Positions 36,589 to 43,794 of a stretch of DNA of 62,082 bases are shown piece by piece (position 1 is the first letter of the stretch; each line of letters opens with the position of its first letter). The notes beneath the pieces were generated by a model. The model did no database searches. It was not told the origin of the DNA and saw nothing but the letters and a program-made list of their open reading frames with translations. The stretch is from an uncultured Oscillospiraceae bacterium. GTDB taxonomy: Bacteria > Bacillota > Clostridia > Oscillospirales > Oscillospiraceae. The stretch is from NCBI GenBank assembly GCA_949841465.1, contig CATKZW010000011.1, positions 1 through 62,082 of the forward strand, in the 5' to 3' direction. The position numbers and the translations under genes were made by a program.

Positions 36589-36617
36589 TTGACACCTTTC
36601 CTTCCCTGTGATAATAT
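36589..36617 (+). promoter_or_regulatory. Promoter of the T-box-cysE-cysS unit
   Basis: TTGACA at 36589-36594, a 17-base spacer and TAATAT at 36612-36617; GATAAT two bases earlier is an alternative -10. Confidence 0.75.
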
Positions 36618-36624
36618 ACTGGAA

Positions 36625-36865
36625 CGGTATGAAAAACCAAATATCGTGATGAACGCGGGAAGTAGTCCGGTTTGGAACCGCCAGAGAGGGGCCGCCGTTG
36701 GCTGGAAGCGGCCCTGGGGGAAGCTCCGGACGAAATGCAAGCGGGAGCGAGGGGGACATGGGCGCCCTCCGTCCGGCCACGTCACGGCCATGAGCAACAA
36801 ACGAGAGTGGAACCGCGAGTGAAATCGCCTCTCATGCCATCCGGGCATGGGAGCTTTTTGTTTTA
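36625..36865 (+). ncRNA. T-box leader, cysteine specific
   Basis: This RNA senses uncharged tRNA-Cys and lets transcription run into cysE-cysS. The conserved T-box AGAGTGGAACCGCG is at 36804-36817. Downstream is a terminator, CTCATGCC (36831-36838) pairing with GGCATGGGAG (36844-36853), then CTTTTTGTTTT. In stem I, AGTAG at 36661 is the 5' side of the specifier loop and GAAATGCA (36732-36739) the 3' side, so the specifier codon is TGC (Cys) at 36736-36738. The reading fits both downstream genes. The specifier position is inferred by eye. Confidence 0.93.
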
Positions 36866-36887
36866 TGGACAAGGAGGAGCTTTTTCT

Positions 36888-37574
36888 ATGACCCGATTGG
36901 GCGAGACGCTGCGGGCCTACCAGGCCCGGGACCCGGCGGCCCGGAGCAGGCTGGAGATTTTCCTGCTGTACCCCGGGGTGCACGCCACCCTTTACCACAG
37001 ACTGGCCCACTTCCTGCACTGTCACAACCTGAAATTCCTGGCCCGGTTCGTGTCCCAGTGGAGCCGGTTCTGGACGGGCATCGAAATTCACCCCGGCGCG
37101 AAGATCGGCCGCCGCCTGGTCATCGACCACGGCATGGGCATCGTCATCGGCGAGACCGCTGAGGTGGGAGACGACTGCCTGATCTACCACGGCGTCACCC
37201 TGGGCGGCACCGGCAAGGACCAGGGCAAGCGCCACCCCACCATCGGCAACAACGTGCTCATCTCCACCGGGGCCAAGGTGCTGGGCCCCTTCAAGGTAGG
37301 GGATAACGCCCGCATCGCCGCCAACGCGGTGGTGCTGAGCGAGGTGCCCGCCGACGCCACCGCCGTGGGCATCCCGGCCCAGATCGTGAGAATCGCGGGG
37401 CGGTCCACCCACTACGCCGACGAGGTGGACCAGACCAGCGTGAAAAATCCCACCCAGGAGCGCATCGCCGCCCTGTCAGACCGGCTGGAGGCGCTGGAAA
37501 AGCTGATGGACCAGTGCCACATCGAGGGCCGGCGGGAGGCCTGCGCCGCACACACACAGGAGAAGAAAACCTGA
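36888..37574 (+). CDS. cysE: Serine O-acetyltransferase
   Basis: A 228-residue enzyme that makes O-acetylserine from serine and acetyl-CoA, the committed step of cysteine synthesis. The N-terminal helices (ETLRAYQARDPAARSRLEIFLLYPGVHATLYHRLAHFL) are followed by the left-handed beta-helix with hexapeptide repeats (IHPGAKIGRRLVIDHGMGIVIGETAEVGDD) and the catalytic His in VIDHGMG and IYHGVTLGG. Length fits the short Gram-positive form. AAGGAGGAG lies before ATG 36888; the longer frame runs through the T-box and is not coding. It is under Cys T-box control and 16 bases before cysS. Confidence 0.96.
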   Translation: MTRLGETLRAYQARDPAARSRLEIFLLYPGVHATLYHRLAHFLHCHNLKFLARFVSQWSRFWTGIEIHPGAKIGRRLVIDHGMGIVIGETAEVGDDCLIYHGVTLGGTGKDQGKRHPTIGNNVLISTGAKVLGPFKVGDNARIAANAVVLSEVPADATAVGIPAQIVRIAGRSTHYADEVDQTSVKNPTQERIAALSDRLEALEKLMDQCHIEGRREACAAHTQEKKT

Positions 37575-37590
37575 AACGGAGGACAATATC

Positions 37591-39039
37591 ATGTATCTTT
37601 ACAATTCCGCCACCCACAAGAAAGAAGAATTCCGGACCCACACCCCCGGCCGGGTGGAGATGTACACCTGCGGCCCCACGGTCTACCACTTTGCCCACAT
37701 CGGAAACCTGCGCTCCTACATTATGGAGGATGTGCTGGAAAAATTCCTGCGGTATGAGGGCTATGATGTGAACCGGGTGATGAACATCACCGACGTGGGC
37801 CACCTGGCCTCCGACGCGGACACCGGCGAGGACAAGATGCTCAAGGGGGCCAAGCGGGAGAACAAGTCCGTCATGGACATCGCCAGGTTCTACACCGACG
37901 CTTTCTTCCACGACTGCGCCAAGCTGAACATCAAGACCCCCGACGTGGTTCAGCCCGCTACCGGGCTCATTGACGAGTTTATCAAGGTGGTGTCCGGCCT
38001 CATCGACAAGGGTTACGCCTACGCAGCCGGAGGCAACGTGTACTTCGACACCTCCAAGCTGGACCGCTACTACGTGTTCAACGACCACGACGAGGAGGAC
38101 TTGGCCGTGGGCGTGCGCGAAGGCGTGGAGGAGGACGCCAACAAGCGCAATAAAAACGATTTCGTCCTCTGGTTCACCAAGTCCAAGTTCGAGGACCAGG
38201 CGCTGAAATGGGATTCCCCCTGGGGCGTGGGCTACCCCGGCTGGCACATCGAGTGCTCCTGCATCTCCATGAAGTACAACGGGGAATATCTCGACCTCCA
38301 CTGCGGCGGCGTGGACAACGCCTTCCCCCACCACACCAACGAGATCGCCCAGTCCGAGGCGTACCTGGGCCATCCCTGGTGCGCCCAGTGGTTCCACGTC
38401 CACCACCTGAACACCAACTCCGGCAAGATGTCCAAGTCCAAGGGGGAATTCCTCACCGTCTCCCTGCTGGAGGAAAAGGGATACGACCCCCTGGCCTACC
38501 GGTTCTTCTGCCTCCAGAGCCACTACCGCAAGGGGCTGGTGTTTTCCTGGGAAAACCTGGACAACGCCGCCGGGGCGTACAACAAGCTGATCCGCCGCAT
38601 CGCCGCCCTCACCGGCACGGACGGAGCCGTTGACGAGGAGGCCGCCGCCCAGTTTAAGGAGAAGTTCCTCACCCAAGTGGGCAATGACCTGAACACCTCT
38701 ATGGGTGTGACCTGCCTGTACGACGTGCTCAAGGCCCCGGTGAACGACGTGACGAAGCGGGGCGTGCTGGCGAGCTTTGACCGGGTGCTGTCCCTGTCGC
38801 TGCTGGAAAAGGCGGCGGCCCTGCGGGAGAAGGAGGAGGCCCAGGCCAAGACCGCCGGGGCGGACGGCTTCACCATCCAGGGGGAGGGCGACCCGGTCAT
38901 CGACGGGCTGGTGCTCCGGCGGGCCCAGGCCAAGAAGGCCAAGAATTTCGCCGAGGCCGACCGCATCCGGGACGAGCTGAAGGCCCAGGGCGTGGAGGTC
39001 ACCGACGTGCCCGGCGGGGCGGTGTGGAAACGGATCTGA
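37591..39039 (+). CDS. cysS: Cysteine-tRNA ligase
   Basis: A 482-residue class I aminoacyl-tRNA synthetase that charges tRNA-Cys. Marks are the zinc ligand Cys in YTCGPTVY, the HIGN signature in FAHIGNLRS, further zinc-site residues HIECSC and HHTNE, KMSKS in GKMSKSKGEF, and a C-terminal anticodon-binding helical domain ending near DRIRDELKAQGVEV. Length is normal. ACGGAGG lies before the ATG. It is cotranscribed with cysE under the same T-box, a frequent Firmicute arrangement, and ends at a perfect terminator. Confidence 0.98.
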   Translation: MYLYNSATHKKEEFRTHTPGRVEMYTCGPTVYHFAHIGNLRSYIMEDVLEKFLRYEGYDVNRVMNITDVGHLASDADTGEDKMLKGAKRENKSVMDIARFYTDAFFHDCAKLNIKTPDVVQPATGLIDEFIKVVSGLIDKGYAYAAGGNVYFDTSKLDRYYVFNDHDEEDLAVGVREGVEEDANKRNKNDFVLWFTKSKFEDQALKWDSPWGVGYPGWHIECSCISMKYNGEYLDLHCGGVDNAFPHHTNEIAQSEAYLGHPWCAQWFHVHHLNTNSGKMSKSKGEFLTVSLLEEKGYDPLAYRFFCLQSHYRKGLVFSWENLDNAAGAYNKLIRRIAALTGTDGAVDEEAAAQFKEKFLTQVGNDLNTSMGVTCLYDVLKAPVNDVTKRGVLASFDRVLSLSLLEKAAALREKEEAQAKTAGADGFTIQGEGDPVIDGLVLRRAQAKKAKNFAEADRIRDELKAQGVEVTDVPGGAVWKRI

Positions 39040-39067
39040 GCCCAGGCGGTCCAAGCGGATAGACGCC

Positions 39068-39100
39068 AAAACAGCGGGGGATATTTTCCCCCGCTGTTTT
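39068..39100. terminator. Bidirectional terminator between cysS and spoIIR
   Basis: AAAACAGCGGGGGA (39068-39081) pairs with TCCCCCGCTGTTTT (39087-39100). A and T runs at the two ends suit both the plus-strand cysS and the minus-strand spoIIR. Confidence 0.9.
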
Positions 39101-39105
39101 CATGG

Positions 39106-39732
39106 TCATTGCCCGCCCGTCAGCTCCTGCCACCACTCGATGAGGCGGAATTTCAGCACATAGCCCCCGTCCTGGCCGGTGATGAGAGCGATCTGGTCCT
39201 CGCTGAGCACGCCCGCAGCCGCCGACTCCACGGACTCCTCCGCCACCGAGGCCAGGCACAGGGGCGGGAACACCACGCACCACCAGTTCTGGCCCCTGCC
39301 TTCCCCGATGACGACCCTCAGCGCCCGGTACTGCCCGGCGGGGAGGGAAAAGCCGTCGTACTCCTTGGTGGGGAACCACTGGTCCGCCAGGGCGACGGCC
39401 ACCAGCTCGGACCTTCCCGTCCGTGCCAGGGCGTCTGCCCCCGCCTGGGCCAGCTCGTCCAGATGGGGGGCCAGGGCGGCCTCCGCCTCCTGCCGCCCCT
39501 CCACGCCCTCCAGGATCTGGGACGCCTGGGCCAGCACCGCGTCCCGCACCAGCAGCTTCCGGGCCTGGTCGGAATGGTCGTCGGAGTTGGCAATCACGTG
39601 GAGGCGCAGCACCCGGTCGGCCAGCGCACTCTCGCTGGCGTTGGCCCACACGCCTGCGGTGAGGGTCAGGCCAAAGGCCAGGAACAGGGCCGCTTCCCAG
39701 CGGCGCAGCTTGGAAGAAGAGGGAGTATTCAT
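39106..39732 (-). CDS. spoIIR: Stage II sporulation protein R
   Basis: A 208-residue secreted signalling protein made in the forespore. It crosses to the space between the membranes and activates SpoIIGA, which processes pro-sigma-E in the mother cell. An N-terminal membrane or signal segment (AALFLAFGLTLTAGVWA) is followed by the family's core LRLHVIANSDDHSDQARKLLVRDAVL and the late NWWCVVFPPLCLA with the conserved Cys pair region. Length is normal. The ATG at 39732 lies directly after a large inverted repeat that holds its AGGA ribosome site, and a sigma-F-like promoter overlaps the far arm. It proves the host is, or descends from, a spore former. Confidence 0.95.
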   Translation of the reverse strand: MNTPSSSKLRRWEAALFLAFGLTLTAGVWANASESALADRVLRLHVIANSDDHSDQARKLLVRDAVLAQASQILEGVEGRQEAEAALAPHLDELAQAGADALARTGRSELVAVALADQWFPTKEYDGFSLPAGQYRALRVVIGEGRGQNWWCVVFPPLCLASVAEESVESAAAGVLSEDQIALITGQDGGYVLKFRLIEWWQELTGGQ

Positions 39733-39804
39733 AAAAACACCGTCCTATGTACTGTGTGAGCCCCGCTTGCCGGGGCGGATAAGTACAGTATGGACGGTGT
39801 TTTT
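39733..39804 (-). promoter_or_regulatory. Large hairpin between ispE and spoIIR burying the ribosome site
   Basis: In plus-strand terms, AAAAACACCGTCC (39733-39745) pairs perfectly with GGACGGTGTTTTT (39792-39804). Inside, TACTGT (39750-39755) pairs with ACAGTA (39785-39790), and GCCCCG (39760-39765) with CGGGGC (39771-39776). Read on the minus strand it is a long stem ending in TTTTT immediately before the spoIIR ATG, so it can terminate ispE transcripts. The spoIIR AGGA site (39746-39743) is in the 3' arm and would be paired in any read-through RNA. Confidence 0.8.
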
Positions 39805-39815
39805 TGACTTTATAC
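39787..39815 (-). promoter_or_regulatory. Sigma-F-like promoter of spoIIR
   Basis: On the minus strand, GTATA (39815-39811), 15 bases, then GTCCATACT (39795-39787) fits the sigma-F pattern GYATA-N15-GG-N2-A-N-A-N-T at most fixed places. spoIIR is a sigma-F gene in B. subtilis. Transcripts from here would begin near 39780 and lack the 5' arm of the hairpin. Confidence 0.65.
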
Positions 39816-39830
39816 CGCTGGAGGAAAAAA

Positions 39831-40688
39831 TTATTCCGCCCCTGCCGGACCGCAGAGAAACACATCCCGATAGGTCTCCCGCAGACGATCACAGGCGGCC
39901 TGAGCGCTGTCCGAATCGTCAAAGAGGCCGAACACCGACGGGCCGCTGCCCGACATGGACGCGCCCAGCGCCCCGCAGTCGATGAGCGCCGCCTTGATCT
40001 CGCTGATCTCGGAGGCCCGACGGGGCTCCAGCACGTCCTCAAACACGTTGTACATCCGCCGGGCCACCCCGGCCAGGTCCCCCGCGTCCAGGGCGGCAAT
40101 CACCCCGGCGGTGTCTGGGCGGCGGACGATTTTGCGCACGTTCACCCGGCCGAACAGCTGGGGGGTGGAGATGGAGAAGGGGGGCTTGCAGACGACGATA
40201 TGGCAGGGGGGCAGGGGGGACAGCGGGGTGAGCACTTCCCCGCGCCCCTCGGCCAGGGCGGTGCCCCCCAGCACGCAGAAGGGCACGTCGGAGCCCACCC
40301 GCTCCCCGATTTTGGCCAGCTCGGCGGGGGACAGCCCCGCCCCGGCGAGCCGGTTCATGGCCGTGAGCACGGCGGCGGCATCGGCGCTGCCCCCGGCCAG
40401 CCCCGCGCACACGGGGACGTGCTTTTGGATGGACACGTCCACCTCGCCCCCCAGGCCAGTGGCCTGGCGGAAGGCGGCGGCGGCTATCTGGACCAGGTTT
40501 TTGCCCCCGGTGGGGAGGAAGTGGAGGTCGGAGACCGCCTGGCCCTCCGCCTCCCGGGCGGGGGCGACGGTGAGCGCGTCCGCCAGGGTGACGGACTGCA
40601 TCACCATCTGGAGGTCGTGGTAGCCGTCCTCCCGCTTTCGCAGGATGTCCAGGGTCAGGTTGATTTTCGCGTTGGCTGAAAGCTCCAT
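39831..40688 (-). CDS. ispE: 4-diphosphocytidyl-2-C-methyl-D-erythritol kinase
   Basis: A 285-residue GHMP kinase of the MEP isoprenoid pathway, which phosphorylates CDP-methylerythritol at the 2-position. Marks are the opening ANAKINLTLDILRKREDGYHDL with the catalytic Lys, the ATP-loop PVCAGLAGGSADAAA, GSDVPFC with the catalytic Asp, and GASMSGSGPSVFGLF near the end. Length is normal. It is the last housekeeping gene of the aro unit, 16 bases after the LD-carboxypeptidase gene, and ends 26 bases before the terminator-like hairpin in front of spoIIR. Confidence 0.97.
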   Translation of the reverse strand: MELSANAKINLTLDILRKREDGYHDLQMVMQSVTLADALTVAPAREAEGQAVSDLHFLPTGGKNLVQIAAAAFRQATGLGGEVDVSIQKHVPVCAGLAGGSADAAAVLTAMNRLAGAGLSPAELAKIGERVGSDVPFCVLGGTALAEGRGEVLTPLSPLPPCHIVVCKPPFSISTPQLFGRVNVRKIVRRPDTAGVIAALDAGDLAGVARRMYNVFEDVLEPRRASEISEIKAALIDCGALGASMSGSGPSVFGLFDDSDSAQAACDRLRETYRDVFLCGPAGAE

Positions 40689-40704
40689 AACGGGGCCTCC
40701 TTTG

Positions 40705-41742
40705 TCACAGGGTGGCGGGCTCCAGCAGGGTCAGGGTTTTTGCCCCGCAGTCGATCTCGTACTCCAGCCCCAGGGGGAACAGCCCGATGGGGTAGGCGTG
40801 GCCCACGTTCACATTGTACAGGATGGGCAGATCGGGCCGTCCCGCCTCGAAGCCCACCACCTGCCGGAGCACCTCTTTATAGGGCTCCAGCTTGTCCGCA
40901 AAGGCGGGCTTGCCCACCACGATGCCGTTGATGGCGTGGAGCACTCCCTGGGCCTGGAGGCCCCGGAGGAACCAGGTCAGCCAGTCCGGCCCGATGTCGT
41001 CCTCGCTGGTTTCCAGCAGCAACAGCTTGCCCCGCCACTCCTCGGGGGAGGGCCACAGGGACGTGCCGAACAGCATCTCGAATACATCTATGCAGCCCCC
41101 CAGCAGGGGGCCGGACGCTTTGCCGTGCCCCTGCAAAATCTCGTAGCCCGGGTTGGGAAACCGGGGGATGGCCTCATCTATGTGCTCCTCGCCCCACCAG
41201 ACCTTGTCCGTTTCGTAGCTGCAAAACCCGCTGGCCGGGATGGTCCAGGTGTCCTGGGGATGGAACAGGATCTTGTCGATGGCCTCCGCCGTGTACTCGT
41301 TGATGGACACATATTCCGCCCAGTTGTTCATGACGGCCCCGCCGTAGTAGGACGCCAGCCCCGCCTTATACATCATGAAGTGGTTGGTGGTGGTGTCGGA
41401 GAAGCCGGTAAAGATTTTGGGGTTGTTTCTCAGCACGTCGAAGTCGATATAGGGCAGCAGGCGGACGGTGTCGTCCCCGCCGATGGCGCAGAACACCGCC
41501 TTGATCTCCGGGTCCCGGAAAGCGTCCATCAGGTCCTGGGCACGGGCCTCCGGGTGCCGGTACAGGTAGTCGATGCCCTTCAGGGCGTTGGGCATGGCAA
41601 CCACACGCAGGCCGTAGTCCCGCTCCAGCCGCTCCTTTGCCAGATGGTATTTGTGGAGGAACTGCGGCTCCCCCAGCGATCCTCTGGACAGGGAGACGAT
41701 GGCGACTTTGTCGCCGGGGCGCAGACGTTGGGGTTTTAACAT
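40705..41742 (-). CDS. LD-carboxypeptidase, peptidase family S66
   Basis: A 345-residue serine peptidase related to muramoyltetrapeptide carboxypeptidase LdcA and the microcin immunity protein MccF. The opening RLRPGDKVAIVSLSRG is the family's start. The nucleophile is Ser in FTGFSDTTT, the triad Glu is in LLLLETSEDD, and the His in VNVGHAYPIG. It has no signal peptide, so it probably works inside the cell on recycled muropeptides or peptide-nucleotide compounds. Lacking the exact LdcA length (about 305), it is closer to the MccF-like branch. It lies 11 bases after aroE in the aro transcript. Confidence 0.92.
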   Translation of the reverse strand: MLKPQRLRPGDKVAIVSLSRGSLGEPQFLHKYHLAKERLERDYGLRVVAMPNALKGIDYLYRHPEARAQDLMDAFRDPEIKAVFCAIGGDDTVRLLPYIDFDVLRNNPKIFTGFSDTTTNHFMMYKAGLASYYGGAVMNNWAEYVSINEYTAEAIDKILFHPQDTWTIPASGFCSYETDKVWWGEEHIDEAIPRFPNPGYEILQGHGKASGPLLGGCIDVFEMLFGTSLWPSPEEWRGKLLLLETSEDDIGPDWLTWFLRGLQAQGVLHAINGIVVGKPAFADKLEPYKEVLRQVVGFEAGRPDLPILYNVNVGHAYPIGLFPLGLEYEIDCGAKTLTLLEPATL

Positions 41743-41753
41743 TTTATATCACC

Positions 41754-42593
41754 TCACATTTGATTTAGGGCGGCCGCCGCCACCGCCGCCATGGCCTTTC
41801 GGTCTAGGGGCCGGTTTAAAAAGTGCTCCAGGGCCAGCACCGCCTGGTTCACCAGCATGGGCAGGCCGTTCAGCGTTTTCAGCCCCCGGCGGCGGGCCTG
41901 TGAGAGCAGCTCCGTCTCAGCGGGGTGATAGATGGCGTCAAACACCGCCGCCCCCTCCAGCAGGGCGTCCAGGAACCTGAAGTCCTCAAACTGATGGGGA
42001 CAGCCCTCCATCCCCAGGTTGGTGCAGTTCACCAGCAGCCGGGACTGCCCCGCCAGGGCGGACAGGGTGGCCGGGTCAAAGGCGGCGGGGGACAGCCGCC
42101 CCAGGGGGTCTTGGGCGCACAGCTCCTGGGCCCGACTGAGGGTGCGGTTGCACACCCACACCCGCTCCGCCCCCGCCTGGGACAGCGCCAGGGCCACGGC
42201 TTTCGCCGCGCCCCCCGCCCCCAGCAGGGCGACGGTCATCCCGGCGGGATCAATTTCCAGCCCGTTCTTAATCGCGGCCACAGCCCCGGCCCCGTCGGTG
42301 TTGAAGCCCAGCCACTTCCCCTCCCGGAGGCAGACGGTGTTCACCGCGCCCACTGCTTTGGCCGCGGGGTCGATGCCGCCCAGCAGGGGGGGCAGGTCCT
42401 CCTTGTGGGGCATGGTGGCGTTGAAGCCGGCGACGCCGTTGTCCCTGGCCCAGGCCAGGTACCGGGGCAGCTCCCCCCGTCGGACAACCTGAGCGGTGTA
42501 GGGGACGTCCAGCCCCAGGGCGGCTAGCATGGCCCCGTGGATAACGGGGGACTTGGAGTGGAGCACGGGGTCGCCGATCACTTGCAGCTTCAT
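41754..42593 (-). CDS. aroE: Shikimate dehydrogenase
   Basis: A 279-residue NADPH enzyme that reduces 3-dehydroshikimate to shikimate. Marks are the substrate motif HSKSPVIHGAML near the start, NATMPHKED with the catalytic Lys and Asp, NTDGAGAVAA, the Rossmann GAGGAAKAVALALSQ, and NCTNLGMEGCP. Length is normal. Its start overlaps the aroQ stop by four bases, so translation is probably coupled. Confidence 0.97.
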   Translation of the reverse strand: MKLQVIGDPVLHSKSPVIHGAMLAALGLDVPYTAQVVRRGELPRYLAWARDNGVAGFNATMPHKEDLPPLLGGIDPAAKAVGAVNTVCLREGKWLGFNTDGAGAVAAIKNGLEIDPAGMTVALLGAGGAAKAVALALSQAGAERVWVCNRTLSRAQELCAQDPLGRLSPAAFDPATLSALAGQSRLLVNCTNLGMEGCPHQFEDFRFLDALLEGAAVFDAIYHPAETELLSQARRRGLKTLNGLPMLVNQAVLALEHFLNRPLDRKAMAAVAAAALNQM

Positions 42594-43021
42594 GCTCCGC
42601 CCTCCAGAAAGTAGTCCATGGCCATGAGGTAGCCTTGGAAGCCGTGGCCGTAGAGCTGGCCCACGCAGGCGGGGGCGGTGACGGAGACGGCCCGGAAGGG
42701 CTCCCGCTGGTCAATGTGGCTGATGTGCACCTCGTAGGCGGGTACGTCCACCGCCTTCAGCGCGTCCAGGATGGCGTAGCTGTAGTGGGTGTAGGCCCCG
42801 GGGTTGATGATGATGGCATCGTACACGCCGTCGGCGGCGTGGATTTCGTCGATGATGGCCCCCTCGTGGTTGGACTGGAAGCAGTCCGCCGTGGAGCCGT
42901 GGGCGGCGGCGTGGTCCCGGATCAGGGCGCACAGGGCGTCGTAGCTCTGACCGCCGTAGATGCCCGGCTCCCGCCTGCCCAGCAGGTTCAGGTTGGGGCC
43001 ATTGATGACAAGAAATTTCAC
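42590..43021 (-). CDS. aroQ: 3-dehydroquinate dehydratase, type II
   Basis: A 143-residue dodecamer-forming type II enzyme that converts 3-dehydroquinate to 3-dehydroshikimate. Marks are INGPNLNLLGRREPGIYGGQSYD with the catalytic Tyr and Arg region, FQSNHEGAIID, INPGAYTHYSYAILDAL with the loop His/Tyr, and VPAYEVHISHIDQREPFR with the catalytic His. Length is normal. It overlaps aroK upstream and aroE downstream by four bases each. Confidence 0.97.
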   Translation of the reverse strand: MKFLVINGPNLNLLGRREPGIYGGQSYDALCALIRDHAAAHGSTADCFQSNHEGAIIDEIHAADGVYDAIIINPGAYTHYSYAILDALKAVDVPAYEVHISHIDQREPFRAVSVTAPACVGQLYGHGFQGYLMAMDYFLEGGA

Positions 43022-43527
43022 GATTCAGGCACCTCCATATAGATGGCGGAAATCAGGCGTTCGGCCTCCGCCGGGCCGCCCCCGCAGGGTATGATGCAGT
43101 CCGCCCAGCGGCGGTAGACGGGGGAGCGGTCATGAGACCGCTGGATAAAGCTCTGCCGTCCCGCCTGGGCCAGGGGGCGGCCGGACACGTCCAGGGCGTC
43201 GTAGGTCTCCCCCGGATCCCGGTCCAGCCAGAACACCAGCCCGTTGGATTTCAAGGCGGCGATGGCCTCGCCCTGGAGGGGAAGCCCGCCGCCGCAGGCA
43301 ATGATGAGGCCGCTCCGCCCACCCAGCTCCCGGCACAGCTCCAGCTCCAGCGCCCGGAAGCCCGCCTCGCCCTCAGAGGCAAATATGTCGGGGATGGAGC
43401 GGCCCTGCCGCTGCTCGATGAGGGCGTCGGTGTCTGTCAAAGGGCGGCGGAGTCGCCCGGCCAGCAGACCGCCCACGGTGCTCTTGCCGCAGCCCATCAT
43501 GCCGATGAGGACAATGTTTTTCGCCAT
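43018..43527 (-). CDS. aroK: Shikimate kinase
   Basis: A 169-residue P-loop kinase that makes shikimate 3-phosphate. Marks are Walker A GMMGCGKSTVGG at residues 8-19, the shikimate-binding DTD in PLTDTDALIE, the FRALE segment, and CGGGLPL. Length is normal. ACGGAGG lies before ATG 43527. Immediately upstream is a repeat element separating it from pheA, so expression here depends on read-through or an internal promoter. Confidence 0.97.
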   Translation of the reverse strand: MAKNIVLIGMMGCGKSTVGGLLAGRLRRPLTDTDALIEQRQGRSIPDIFASEGEAGFRALELELCRELGGRSGLIIACGGGLPLQGEAIAALKSNGLVFWLDRDPGETYDALDVSGRPLAQAGRQSFIQRSHDRSPVYRRWADCIIPCGGGPAEAERLISAIYMEVPES

Positions 43528-43548
43528 AGCGCAATACCTCCGTTAAAA

Positions 43549-43794
43549 GGCCTTCCTTTTTTCTTTGAAAAGAAAAAAGGAAGCGAAAAAAACTTTTGGT
43601 CCGTTTCGCAGCGTGGCGGTAAGTGAAAGTATTACGTCGGCCACGGAACGGGAAAATACAAAGATTTTTAAATTATATTTTTATAAATTACAAATTCTTT
43701 GGTAGTCGTGTATATACCTTTCGGCGCGGTATACGGCCGTCAGCGGTCTAAAAGTTCTTTTTCGGTTCCTTTTTCTTTCAAGAAAAAGGAACGC
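43549..43794. repeat. Hairpin-ended repeat element, copy A (pheA-aroK gap)
   Basis: About 246 bp with a 15-bp perfect hairpin at one end (CTTCCTTTTTTCTTT 43552-43566, complement 43569-43583) and a 13-bp one at the other (GTTCCTTTTTCTT 43765-43777, complement 43780-43792). Just inside, AACTTTTGGTCCG and CGGTCTAAAAGTT form a near inverted pair. Bases 43699-43762 are identical to 46687-46750 in copy B and contain TATACC-tttcggcgc-GGTATA. The A+T-rich centre differs. It has no transposase, and the last codons of pheA lie in its right hairpin. Confidence 0.85.
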
